The notes under the pieces were generated by a model. That model made no database searches. It had not been told where the DNA came from and was given only the letters and a program-made list of their open reading frames with translations. Shown piece after piece: positions 1 to 10,645 of a stretch of 64,000 nucleotides of DNA (positions are counted from its first letter, which is position 1; the number at the start of each line of letters is the position of its first letter). The stretch spans positions 434,001 through 498,000 of the forward strand of contig JALIZF010001871.1 in the NCBI GenBank assembly GCA_029948255.1, written 5' to 3'. The translations under genes and the position numbers were made by a program. The stretch is from Telmatactis stephensoni. Taxonomy: Eukaryota > Cnidaria > Anthozoa > Actiniaria > Isophelliidae.

Positions 1-21
1 ATTATTCTAAACTAATTTTTA

Positions 22-590
22 AGGCTGAATCCGAATATGGCTGTTACCAAGACGTATTCTGCAATCTTATTGTGTAAATGACGTATTTTGTGAATTGCTA
101 CAGTCATTTCATACTAACGGCTTTTTCATGTAATTCTAAAACTTCCCAAACTTAAAAACAATTACCATGGCTGGAAAGAGCATATCAAAATCAGTAAAAC
201 TGTGAAGTTTGAAGGATATCAGTTGAAAAATCAAGGAGATACGAATTTTCAAAAAACGAAATTTTGTATGAAAACACTTACAGTTATGCAAGAGATACCA
301 ACAAATTTCGATTTTTGAAAATTCGTATCTCCTTGATTTTTCAACTGATATCCTTCAAACTTCACAGTTTTACTGATTTTGATGTGCTCTTTCCAGCTAT
401 GGTAATTGTTTTTAAATTTGGGCACTTTTGGAATTACATGAAAAAGCCGTTAGTAGAAATGACTGTAGCAATTTATAAAATACGTCATTTTCACATATAA
501 GATTGCAGAATACGTCTTGGTAACAGTCATATTCGCATTCAGCATGAAAAATTGGTTTAGAATAGTTATGTTACCAGCCTCTACCCCAAA
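22..590. mobile_element. foldback MITE, copy 1
   Basis: The left part (from GCTGAATCCGAATATGGCTG at about 26) is the inverted complement of the right part (ending near 545), so nearly the whole stretch folds back on itself around position 270-290. No real ORF lies inside; the apparent 78-residue frame is palindrome translation. The right arm and its outer flank (to about 590) recur at 14,635-14,970, so the repeat unit is wider than the palindrome. Superfamily not assigned; no target duplication was resolved. Confidence 0.75.
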
Positions 591-2327
591 ATGCCTCCAG
601 GTATCTGATTTCTCGAAAATGCGCCTTGTCTATTTTAAGTGTCTGCAGGGCAATTTAAAGAAAACGCGACTTAGCCCGCCTAGTCTAGGGTTGCCGTATT
701 TTTGTGTAAGTTATATATATTTCTAATTAGTCTTTGCTTCAAAAATTGTTCTTGAAAAATGAGCTCTGTTTTACATGTCTTTTACATGTTTATCAAAGAA
801 AAAAAGCCAACAAAAACATCTCTAAAGCAAATAAAGAAATTGATTTTGTCTCTGATTTTAAATGCACAAAAACTAGTTTTCAATTGCAATTGTACAAATA
901 GATTTGCCCACACTACAACTCGATATATATTTTAGTATAGTTCTATGTGCGTTCTTTTTAAGAGTTAAATAATTATGTTTGCATTCGGTTGTTGTTTTTT
1001 GATTGCTTTTGCTGTTGTTGTTGTTTTTTCTTTTCGCAGTACAATATAAGCCAAACTGGACAAAACTGACTCATTTCACCTCACTAAAAAAAGTGTAGAA
1101 AACACAATTTTGTTATTTCTCTTTTAAACCTCATGAAAATCCAGATATAGAAAATTGGGAAGAAACTTGCAAAAACACCTGACAAATAGATGCGTGCGCG
1201 TTTGCTTATTATTTTGCGCCAAAATCAATAAATAGACGCGTTCGCCTTTGCTTTTGGCGCCAAAATCAACAATTTTCACTGAAAATAAGATCATGCGCGT
1301 AATGTTTTGTATATTTTCTTGTTTTCTTTTTTTTTCAACATTTTTGTCCAGTTTCTTTTGGTAGATGACATGATCCAGTTCTACAAATTATCTGAAAACA
1401 AAATAATTGTTTTCGCTTCTACTGTTTGTAAAATTCGAATGGTCTAGGCTTTTAATTTGTTGTACAAATTGTCAGCTGCAAACTTCAGTGTGCCCTCAGT
1501 GGTGCCTTACAAAAACAAAGTTGTTGTAAAAAGCGATTAAAAGTGAAACTGAAATAGCTTCAAATTTTCATGTTTTGAGTGAAATGAAATCCTTTATTAT
1601 CTATAAATTCCATTATTTAGGATGAAACACAAAGAAAACGAGCAAAAACGGCCATTTTTGCTTGTCCTTACCAACTTAGCGTTTCTCAATTTAGTTCGGC
1701 GTAAAACTGTTAAAGATACGTCTGGACTGTTTTCTGTTCTGTTCATGTACACGTGCTGTCTTGCATATCAGTAAGGCATCATTTACCATAAGCGATGAAA
1801 TTTTTACACGATAGATAGCAATAAAAGGTTCACAAACTGAAGCGCCTTAGCTTTGCACTTTCCACTGAGCAAAACTTTTGATTTGGACCCGGAAGTGACG
1901 TACGGGGGAATGTGACGTCACACTTACAAGCCCCATACCTTGGTACAAACACAGGTAGCCCAAGTTAATAAAATAGTTATTTCATTAGTAGGAGGAAAAA
2001 AATTTGAAATTCAGTTATTAGAAAGTCTTCTAGTTTATTTTCGCTTCGTCGCTCTGTTTTTACAAATCGGAAATTATTTTCATTTTTTCCATTCTCATAT
2101 CTACTTTGAGATAGTATTTCTCTCTCTCTTTTCTCTTATAAACACTACAAGGGAGACAGGTAACGAACAAAACTTAAGGTGTTTTTCAATGCTTTAATCA
2201 TTTCCACAACTCTATTTCAAACTATTCATGATTACAATGTACGTTACTATTCTAATCCTTTTTTATTCTGACTTTCCGTAAACTGACACTTTTCAGTTTT
2301 CATGCTTCCGTTTTCATGTTGACATGT
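591..2327. other. no gene seen; AT-rich spacer
   Basis: No ORF with recognisable protein content on either strand. Short T-rich and TTG runs occur near 990-1,030. Positions 1,180-1,275 hold a loose duplication around the words GATGCGTGCGCG and GACGCGTTCGCC plus GCGCCAAAATCAA. Confidence 0.5.
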
Positions 2328-3851
2328 TTACTGAGCGAAAATGAAGGCAAGGCTTTTCAAGTGCTTGTTACCATTATCTGGAGAGCAGCGCGCCTCGTTT
2401 CCAGCACTGTTGTTGTTGTCTTGACCGCAGTACGATCCTCCTGTTCCAACCCCAATACGGGAATCAGGAGAATTACAGTCGTTCTCTTGATTTGCTATGA
2501 TTCCAATCCTTGCCATGGCGCCCTTATGGTAGGCATTGAATCCTTCTCTGTTGCAATTTCGCTGAAGAGAGGAACCAGGAACAAGGGTTTTCCACTCTTT
2601 GCGACCCAAACGTGTTGCTCGATATTTGTTGTCAGCGATGAGGGAATACAGGGAGGAGGCTTTCTGTGGAATCTTCAGCCATCTTGTGGTATATCCGGTC
2701 TTCATTCCCAAGCACAGCGCATGAAATGGAAGGTCGGAGTAGGTTTGCAGCTTTGTTTCTTGGTTGTCAAGGCCACCGGATGCTCCTCTAACATTGTATG
2801 TTGCCTTGTTGGTCCAGTATGCTGAATTGTACTTGAAAGTAGTCTGTTTGCCAAAAATATAATAGATTATTGAATGAACTATTTCCTATTTCCTACTGTT
2901 TGAATTGCAATTTCTATCGAATTTCTAACATATTTCTTAATTTGTTAGGAATGTAAATTTATGACATTTGGTCCATTTCCAAATTTCCAACATATGTCTA
3001 GCAAATTTACAATGAATAGACAAATGTTGAAAATTGTATTTTTTCCAACCATTTAAAATTTGATAGAAATATGTTTGGAATTTGCTGCAAAATAAAGTTT
3101 CTCTCATATTTTTAACTGCTTGAAATGGACAGAATGTTGAAAAATTACATTTGTAACAGTTTTAAATTTGTAGGAAATTTGCCACAAATTGCAATTTTAA
3201 ACTATAAAATTTTTTCAAAACTTTCCAGTAATGCACGATTGTCTTGTGGAAGTCTGAAGACTTTTTGCATCCCTTTCCTAAAAGTTTGTTTTACACCTAT
3301 TCCAAAAATCGTTGTCACAGCAAGTCCTCAGTGCACGGTCCAAGACTGCAAAGGATCTCGGTAGCTGTTTGTTAAATTCATCAGGTCGCTATTGTCTTTC
3401 CTCGTGCGCTGGTTCCTTGGTGAACATTCTAAACATTCCAGCAAGCATTGAGAGCAATTAGGCCTTTTGTATTCATGTTTCTCATGTTTCGTGCAATCAA
3501 AACATGCTATGAATATATTAATTATTAGAATACTACCAAAATCCTTTGCAGTCTTGGACTGTGCACCCAAGACTTGCTGCGTCAACGATTTTTGGAATGG
3601 GTGTATATAGAAGACAAAACAAGGAAGTGGAATCATGAGAGACATGTCTCATGCAATAAGAACGTCACACATTTCACCATTCACAAATAATTTTCGTTAG
3701 AATTATAACTGGTTTTGATCACCAAACCTTGTGGCCGTTGACTTTCATGAGCATCGTCCATCCTTGGGATCCACACACCTTGTCCATGAGACAGAAAGCA
3801 CGCACGACTTTGCCTTTAAGTCTCAGATAGTATACTCCGTTCTTTGATGAC
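2328..3851 (-). CDS. secreted fibrinogen-like/skeletal-matrix-like protein, gene A (first exon not found)
   Basis: Two exons are clear on the minus strand: 3851-3728 (124 nt, acceptor ...AAAAATAG, donor AAG|GTTTGG) and 2843-2328 (acceptor ...GCAAACAG, stop TGA/TAA class at 2328). They join in phase and align residue by residue with gene B at 6.3-8.2 kb. The first exon gives NGVYYLRL..., a CGSQGWTM motif and MKV; the second gives TTFKYNSAYW, LGMKTG, NCNREGFN, RIGIIANQENDC, SPDSRIGVG and a C-terminal IFAQ. The opening segment resembles the start of fibrinogen-related domains; the rest resembles coral proteins named uncharacterized skeletal organic matrix protein 5-like (family resemblance from memory, not searched). 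By analogy with gene B a signal-peptide exon should lie above 3,900, but MITEs crowd that area and I could not find it, so the gene may be 5'-truncated. The intron holds a MITE at 3,293-3,608. Confidence 0.72.
3293..3608. mobile_element. TATACACC-family MITE in intron of gene A
   Basis: Inverted ends: ACACCTATTCCAAAAATCGT at the left and its complement ending GGGTGTATATA at the right, followed inward by matching words (CAGTGCACGGTCCAAGACTG / CAGTCTTGGACTGTGCAC). Same terminal motif as the elements at 42.7, 44.1, 46.1 and 53.7 kb. Confidence 0.7.
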
Positions 3852-4297
3852 CTATTTTTGGTTAAAACAAAGAATGGATCAAGAATGGATATCTTTCTAA
3901 ACATTTTTCAGCATTATGACATTGGTTAGCGCTAACCAGGTACCCCAAACATCTAAAAATCTATTAATAAAGAAATTACGTTTTTGCTTATCTTTCTTAC
4001 ACACTTTCCAATAGCGACTTGCTTGTCATACATTGGGCGTTTCCAGTATTTGATAAACTGACTACTACTGCACGTCCTTTAAGTTTATATAAGCAGTTGT
4101 TATGCACATCTTTGTAAACTCCCTGAATGAAGAAGTCTGTTGGTTGCAGACGAAACGCGTAGGAGAGATAAAAAAATTAAAAAACGGAAAGTTCATTCCA
4201 TTCCTGTCTCTTTTATTTGTCTATTTTAATTGAAAAGAATTAAAATTTTAAATGGGGACTAGCACCAAAACCATTCTGGTTACGTCATACACCCAAC
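3852..4297. other. no exon found; Penelope/LINE-like tail motif
   Basis: The expected first exon of gene A is not visible. Around 4,122-4,165 the plus strand reads CTGAATGAAGAAGTCTG then a short hairpin and CAGACGAAACGCG, a pattern often seen near Penelope-like or LINE ends. No reverse transcriptase frame accompanies it. Confidence 0.35.
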
Positions 4298-4300
4298 TTA

Positions 4301-4541
4301 AGGCGCTGTTACACTGTGCAATTTTCTCAGCAACTTGTCTCGCAACGGCGTTGCAAAACAAGTTACAGAGAAAATTAATGCGCTGTTACACTGTGCAATT
4401 TTCCCCAGCAACTTGCAATATTTTTGGCCAGTTGCTGGGAAAATTGCACAGCATAACAGCGAATTAATTTCCTCTGCAACTTGTTTTGCAACGCCGTTGC
4501 GAGACAAGTTGCTGGGAAAATTGCACAGTGTAATAGCGCCT
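4301..4541. mobile_element. 241-bp palindromic MITE with TTA target duplication
   Basis: Starts AGGCGCTGTTACACTGTGCA and ends with the complement (TGCACAGTGTAATAGCGCCT); TTA flanks both sides (4,298-4,300 and 4,542-4,544). Inside, the same GCAACTTG/CAAGTTGC words recur in mirrored order, so it is a nested palindrome. A TWA target site is typical of PIF/Harbinger; TTAA (piggyBac or Kolobok type) cannot be fully excluded. Confidence 0.8.
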
Positions 4542-4583
4542 TTAAGCATCAGCTCCATACATTTCTTTATGTTTTGTTTCTAA

Positions 4584-5533
4584 AGGACGTTCATGGGCAA
4601 AGTTATCATCGTCAGATTTCTTTAAAAATTTGCATGGTGAAAGTTAAGCATATTAGAAGTATAACGAGCAAATAAAAACTGGGGGGTCACCGACTTCGTT
4701 TAGCCGTCAGATTTCTTCGAAGTTTACCCTATTTGCGGTTAAAACACACCAATAGTGCAAGAATGGAAAGCTGTAGAAAAGGAGCCATATTTTCCTGAAA
4801 AATAAAGAAATTGTCCCCATACCTAACAAAATTATAGAAATCGACCAGATAAGTGATTAGCTTTTGTTTTTTTGCGTAGAAAATTAGAATCATGGAATGT
4901 TGTTGGGCTAAATGTACAAACTTGTAGGCTCCAAATTACGCAAAATTCTATTCCAACTGCACACAAGATGTAATTTCGATTTGATCCCATCGTCAGATTT
5001 TTTAAAATCTATCTATAAAGTAAGTTATTATGTTGTGCTTTAAAACAAGAAAATAAAAAGGGGAGTCACCGATTTCGTTTTTGAGATATGAGCTATTCAA
5101 ATGTCATTCGATGGCCACCGTGACAGTGCGTGACGTTATTCCTTGTATGTCACGCCTCACGCCTCAAATGGCAAATTGTCTAGGCACAAAAACATTTTCA
5201 AATAAATATAAATATATCCTTTCTATGCTTTTTACACACAAAATTCAAATGAAACCGGCTTTAAAATTCGATCAAAAATTAATAATTTATAAAAAAGCCC
5301 CTCTGAGCACATGCTTGATGACGTGTGTACGTGATAGCGTGACGCCACAATTCAACCACTTCAGAAACAAATATTGGGAAAAAAGCAAGAAAAATGCTGT
5401 TTCTATCATTTGCTAATGTTTCTACATAGTATTACATACATAGTATTACAAAAGTTAAAACTTTTCCAAGGATTTTCGGCGATTTGAGAAATGCGCAGAC
5501 AAAATGCGCAGAAACAATGCCCATGAACGTCCT
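4584..5533. mobile_element. 950-bp non-autonomous DNA transposon with TAA target duplication
   Basis: Terminal inverted repeat AGGACGTTCATGGGCA at 4,584 and its complement ending at 5,533, both flanked by TAA (4,581-4,583; 5,534-5,536). The interior has the words GGGGAGTCACCGATTTCG and similar but no transposase. The TAA site and TIR style fit PIF/Harbinger. Confidence 0.75.
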
Positions 5534-6045
5534 TAAACAATTCAATTTCTTTGACACTAAAAAATTGTGTGAAGGAGTGTCTTGCTTTTACCATTGCTTA
5601 GGGACTACGGATTCATTTTCTGACACAGTTTTCATTCAATGTACATGTAGAACATTATTGCATTTGAGTTATTTCAATTACAAATTTACAAAGAAACTGT
5701 ACTGAGCGAAATGTTTGTGTGGAGTGTATGATGTCACCTGATTACTCTAAGGATTCATAAAAATCTAATACTTCCCACGAGAATTCGCAGAAAACAAACT
5801 AACCAGTTTTTGAACAGCTCTTTGAGAGTCTTTCAGTGTAGTTTCAACGAAGTTTCAGCTAAATTGAATGTTGAACAATTTAGATGCTAGTCCCCCTTTA
5901 AATAGAGTGCGTACAATTGTTAAGCTGACATGCTGAGCTTAAAAGCAAGGAAAACCAGACGAGGCAATTTTCCTGAAATTAAGTCGGGAGTGGGCACATT
6001 AAAAAAACCCGATCCACAAATTTAGATGGAAATAATATCACAGCT
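5534..6045. other. no gene seen
   Basis: AT-rich sequence between the 950-bp element and the AAAC microsatellite. No exon-like frame. Confidence 0.45.
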
Positions 6046-6046
6046 G

Positions 6047-6255
6047 TGAAACAAACAAACAAACAAACAAACAAACAAACAAACAAACAAACAAACAAAC
6101 AAACAAACAAACAAACAAACAAACAAACAAACAAACAAACAAACAAACAAACAAACAAACAAACAAACAAACAAACAAACAAACAAACAAACAAACAAAC
6201 AAACAAACAAACAAACAAACAAACAAACAAACAAACAAACAAACAAACAAACAAA
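6047..6255. repeat. (AAAC)n microsatellite, about 52 copies
   Basis: Near-perfect AAAC tetranucleotide repeat over about 208 bp, roughly 40 bp beyond the stop codon of gene B on its downstream side. All frames through it are open and give meaningless repeat peptides. Confidence 0.97.
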
Positions 6256-6296
6256 AAAACCGTGATGTCCCTTCCCCATCTTTAATTGTACATGAA

Positions 6297-8163
6297 TCAT
6301 ACTAACCCTGTAGCTGCACTGATGACTTTGCAGCAAGGTGCTGGGTTGTCGTAAGATCCAATTGGTGCGCTCTCCAAACGTCCTTGAGCAAAGATGTACC
6401 CAAAACTCCTGATACTCTTGTCACCATTATCAGCAGAGCAGCGCGCCTCATTACCAGCGCTGTTTTTATCGTTTTGACGGCAGTAAGCTCCTCCAGTACC
6501 AAAACCAATACGTGAATCAGGGGAATTACAGTCGTTCTCTTGGTTGGAAATAATTCCAATTCTTGCCATTGATCCCTTGTGGTAAACGTTGAATCCCTCT
6601 CTGTTGCAGTTTTTTTGCAGGGAGGAGCCACGAATCAACCCCTTCCAAGCGTCGCGCCCAAGATGCGTTTGCCTATATTTGCCGTCATGGATGAGGGAGT
6701 ACAGTGACTGGGCTTCGTAGTTGAGACGGAGCCAGTTGGTGACTCCACTGGTTTTCAAACCAAGGCACAACTTCGTGAATGGAAGATTGTGATAGCTGTT
6801 GAGTTTTGTCTGTTGGTTGTCAAGTCCACCTGCTGCTCCTTTTTCATTGTAGGGGTGCTTGTTCGTCCATCTTGCTGAATTGTACTTGAACGTGGTCTAC
6901 GGAAAGGTAGAATAGTAGGAAGTTAGACTTTTACAGAAAACATATAAGATTTTGTAGAGATTTCTTGATCTTCTTGCTAAAGTAGCTACGAATAGATGTA
7001 GCAATCCTGTTGTGGATAGGATAACTATTTTTCCATTTACAGACAAACAAGAAATAGAGACATGCATATGCATCAAAAAACGAACAAAATGTCCGCATGT
7101 AGAGATGTTCGAATTATAGATTTATAGAGGTTTCATGAAGAAAGGAAATAAAAAGGCTTGGCCGTTATTAAGAGGTGTTGATATTGGGAGATTCCACTGC
7201 AATACCTTTGCTCCATCAATCTTCATTATCATGGTCCATCCCTTTGAACCACAAATCTCTTCCATGTAGCAGTAGGTCTTGGTCACCTCATGTCCTACTT
7301 TGATGTAATATACACCACTTTTCGCTTTACTGGAAATGAATGAAAATTACTCAACTTTGTCCTTAGTGCAAATTTATAATAAGTGCTTTTTTACAAAACT
7401 GTATTTTTTCTTTTAACAAAAAGTACATTTTTTACAATTTTAATGGTCAGATTAGCTCATACCTAGGGCAGGACAGTCTAATTATACACATATATCTAAG
7501 GAAAAATGCTTATTTCATTACTGTAACTAAAAAAAAAAAACGCGAGCAAAAAGAGGGGGAAAATATTAAGTAAAAAAGAAAAGGACAAATTTATGGAGTG
7601 GCTTTTATCCTGTCTAAAATTGTAGGGATATCAATATATCTGTCGTACTCCGGCAAGTGAATTAATTATTGATGATTTATTTCGGGGTTTTAAATCATTT
7701 ATCATAAATTTGTTTTGATCATATTATACTGTACTTCTATATCATTTTTGGAACATTTTTGGTACCCACAACCTTACCCACGACGCATGACTTGGGACCC
7801 ACGACCCACGACGCACGACCATTAGTCAAACTCGTTTACCAGTTTGGATTAGCCGCATTGATTGCCCTCTTTGATCTGCAGAACCTCTTAAACTCACCTA
7901 TTAGAAGATAAAATGTCGTGGCATGACTTTCCTGGATTTCCCTCGGAGCCAGTCTCTGCCCCTAGGCCTACGTAATCCATGCCATTACAGAACTGGATTT
8001 GGTTGTTGTGGTAACGAAGGGTTCCTGCCGTCTTGTCATTACATGGACAATAATGTTTTGGGACTTGGTAGACGTAGGTTTGATGGCCGTTACAGTAGAC
8101 CTTATCACTTTTGTAGGCGTACGTGGTGGAAGCCACCAGGAGAAGTATTCCACAAATCATCAT
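6297..8163 (-). CDS. secreted fibrinogen-like/skeletal-matrix-like protein, gene B (complete, three exons)
   Basis: Exons on the minus strand: 8163-7898 (donor AATAG|GTGAGT), 7329-7206 (acceptor TTTCCAG, donor AAAG|GTATTG), 6896-6297 (acceptor TTTCCGTAG). The total is 990 nt, 329 residues. Residues 1-17 form a signal peptide (MMICGILLLVASTTYAY), so the product is secreted. Exon 1 also carries six cysteines and ends in GKSCHDILSSN. Exon 2 gives SGVYYIKV, YCYMEEICGSKGWTMIMKIDG. Exon 3 gives TTFKYNSARW, LCLGLKTSG, QSLYSLIHDGKYR, NCNREGFNVY, RIGIISNQENDC, SPDSRIGFG, DNGD and GYIFAQ. The first two exons look like the start of a fibrinogen-related domain; the rest matches gene A. Compared with gene A, the frame runs about 28 residues past IFAQ, as if an ancestral stop was lost or a terminal exon differs. 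The precise function is unknown; matrix or lectin-like binding is inference. Confidence 0.82.
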
Positions 8164-8192
8164 TGTTGCTGGAAAAAAAACTCATGTTTATT

Positions 8193-8195
<3 letters not shown>

Positions 8196-8234
<39 letters not shown>

Positions 8235-8260
8235 TGGGGGGGGGGGGGGGGGGGGGTGAG
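8196..8260. repeat. (GA)n followed by poly-G
   Basis: GA dinucleotide run (about 8,197-8,228) passing directly into a G homopolymer tract interrupted by single T residues (to 8,258), immediately upstream of gene B. Confidence 0.95.
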
Positions 8261-8449
8261 GGAAATCGTATATAGTGAGTTGAAAGTTCATTGTAAGTGC
8301 ATAGTGACCGAAGTAGCATATAGCTTTCAAGTCGGTCACTATAACTAGCAGAAATTAAGAAATATCATATCAAGTACATTATATTTAACAAAATAATACA
8401 TTAATTAAACTATCATTATAAGTACTAGTATTTTAAAATTCATTAACTG

Positions 8450-9330
8450 AAGGCCGACCTCCTCCTCTTACAATTTACAATTTCACACACACACATATAT
8501 AGAATTGTTTTTAGGCCGACCTCCTCCTCTTATACAGTTACAAATGACACATATGAAACAGCTTTATATCATTTATAGAAGATAATCAGTTCTGGCAGTT
8601 AATTAAAAAATTTTTAGCTTGCTTTTGAAAGAATTTAGTGGTAAAGACTTTAAATCATCCGGTACGAATTGCCAAATTAGAGATGAGATATATTTAATTT
8701 AAAAGTGAATTTTCCATAATTTGTTCCGCTATTGATGGTCTAAATATATTTTGCTTTGAAGACAATCTTGTGTTGTAGCTATGTATTTCAGAAATCGGAG
8801 TAATAATGTCATTAAAAGCTGATGGATACATTGTGTTAGGAGTTAATAGTGTTTTCGTAAAAATGGCAATTTTGTATTGAAAAACACTTTCAAGTCTCAG
8901 TATGTCCGAGATTTTAAAATACGGTTCTAGGTTTTCATTTTTGCTCAGGAAAAAAATACATCTTAAGCATTGATTTTGTTTGCGGACAATTTTCTCCAGT
9001 GCTCCTTTAGTAGGTATTCCCCCAGCTCATGATGCCATAGATAAGGTATGGATAAATTAGGGCGTAATAGAGACTTAACAAAGTTTTGAGATTAACGTAG
9101 TGCCTTAATTTATATAAAATTCCTATATTCTTAGATATTTTTTGATTAACATGTGAGATTTGACGGTGCCAAGTCAGGTGTTCATCGATATAAATTCCTA
9201 AGTATTTAACATATGACTTTCGACTGATATTAGAAATATTGAGGTCCTTAACTTTTTGGTGTGATGAAGATATGATCATATAATTTGATTTACTAAAGTT
9301 AATTGATAACTTATTCATATTACAATAATT
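8450..9330 (-). mobile_element. non-LTR retrotransposon remnant (reverse transcriptase C-terminal part)
   Basis: The minus-strand frame from about 9,328 to 9,007 encodes LSINFSKSNYM..., YVKYLGIYIDEHLTWHRQI and YALIYPYLIYGIMSWGNTY, the thumb and connection region typical of CR1/Jockey-type LINE reverse transcriptases. A one-base shift near 9,007 continues it in another frame (ALEKIVRKQNQCLRCIFF, YNTRLSSKQNIF) to about 8,700, then stops accumulate. The sequence ends near 8,450 with a twice-repeated TAAGAGGAGGAGGTCGGCCT (as read on the minus strand). It is 5' truncated: upstream lies only the GAAGAACAA repeat. The copy is dead. Confidence 0.8.
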
Positions 9331-9785
9331 GACGAACAAGAAGAACACTAAAAAGAACGAGAAGAACAAGAAGAACGAGAAGAACAAGAAGAACGAGAAG
9401 AACAAAGAACAAGAAAAACAAGAAAAACAAGAAGAACAAGAAGAACAAGAAGAACAAGAAGAACAAGAAGAACAAGAAGAACAAGAAGAACAAGAAGAAC
9501 AAGAAGAACAGGAAGAACAAGAAGAACAGGAAGAACAAGAAGAACAAGAAGAACAAGAAGAACAAGAAGAACAAGAAGAACAAGAAGAACAAGAAGAACA
9601 AGAAGAACAAGAAGAACAAGAAGAACAAGAAGAACAAGAAGAACAAGAAGAACACTAAGAAGAACGAGAAGAACAAGAAGAACAAAAACAAAAACAAATA
9701 GAACGTCAAGACGAACAAGAAGAACAAAATGAGAAAGAAGAACATACATGGAGAGGAACAAGAACAAGAAGAACAAGAATAGGAC
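9329..9785. repeat. (GAAGAACAA)n and related purine-rich repeat
   Basis: 9-bp unit GAAGAACAA repeated with edge variants (GAAGAACGA, GGAAGAACAA, AAAAACAAG). Frames are open because the unit is a multiple of three; not a protein gene. It abuts the broken 5' end of the LINE remnant. Confidence 0.95.
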
Positions 9786-9984
9786 TTCTAACCGCAAAGA
9801 AAGTCCAAAAAACCTGTAAGCAAGATATAAAATATTTTACCTGAGTTCCTTGTGCTGGATGTAGCCACAAAGTGCCTCTTTCCGAAATCTGTCGTTAGTT
9901 TCTTTCGCTGAAACCCCAAACATAAGACAAACGTATAGTTTCGCTTTGACTAGAAATGTAAGTAAACAGGAAATCAGATATATA

Positions 9985-10125
9985 TAGCTTAGTTAATTCA
10001 GTTTCAAGACTCTGAAGCTTCTCATTTGAAACCTTTGTCTGTGCTGATGCACTGGAAATCTCTTCCTTTGCAGCTTTCACATGCCTATCAATCGATATCA
10101 AAATCTTTACCAAGATCATCCATTT
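9985..10125 (-). pseudogene. possible coiled-coil exon
   Basis: Minus-strand frame reading DRHVKAAKEEISSASAQTK then VSNEKLQSLETELTKL, a regular heptad coiled coil rich in E, K, L and S. An ATG (ATGGATGATCTTGG) sits just upstream but one base out of frame. A second small exon-like piece (acceptor TTTTCAG then SDLDRLSELKV) lies near 10,690-10,655 on the same strand. Could be a decayed gene fragment; not assigned to a family. Confidence 0.3.
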
Positions 10126-10145
10126 TAGACATAGCCTGCTATTTT

Positions 10146-10645
10146 AGACAGTACAACTCTATTACAGGCTATTTTAGACAGTACTGAACTGAACTGAACT
10201 GAACTGAACTGTTTTATTGCTCGATTTTTTGTTAACAATAGAAATAATATGTAATATATGTACAATAGGAAAGAAAATATATACAACTCTATTACAGGCT
10301 ATTTTAGACAGTACAACTCTATTACAGGCTATTTTAGACAGTACAACTCTATTACAGGCTATTTTAGACAGTACAACTCTATTACAGGCTATTTTAGACA
10401 GTACAACTCTATTACAGGCTATTTTAGACAGTACAACTCTATTACAGGCTATTTTAGACAGTACAACTCTATTACAGGCTATTTTAGACAGTACAACTCT
10501 ATTACAGGCTATTTTAGACAGTACAACTCTATTACAGGCCTTTTTTTGGACAGTACAACTCTATTACAGGCTATTTTAGACAGTAGTACAACTCTATTAC
10601 AGGCTATTTAAGACAGCTATTACAGGCTATTTTAGACAGTACAAC
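10146..10645. repeat. 30-bp minisatellite, about 12 copies
   Basis: Unit begins TACAACTCTATTACAGGC and ends TATTTTAGACAG (30 bp); copies run at 10,151, then from about 10,282 in near-perfect tandem to 10,640, with (GAACT)n at 10,185-10,210. On the minus strand one frame reads LSKIACNRVV repeatedly and joins an exon-like segment at the right edge. Confidence 0.93.

Noticed and set aside
2316..2825. 169-codon plus-strand frame
   Set aside because: Antisense to exon 3 of gene A, which has splice sites and a paralogue.
4122..4170. Hammerhead ribozyme
   Set aside because: The CTGA...GAAAC order and a 5-bp stem are there, but the core reads CTGAATGA and not CUGANGA, and flanking stems I and III were not found.
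5979..6336. Long FVCL/KQTN open frames
   Set aside because: They are translations of the AAAC tetranucleotide repeat in every frame.
9320..9797. EEQ-rich and LFFLF-rich open frames
   Set aside because: Translations of the GAAGAACAA repeat, open because the unit length is a multiple of three.
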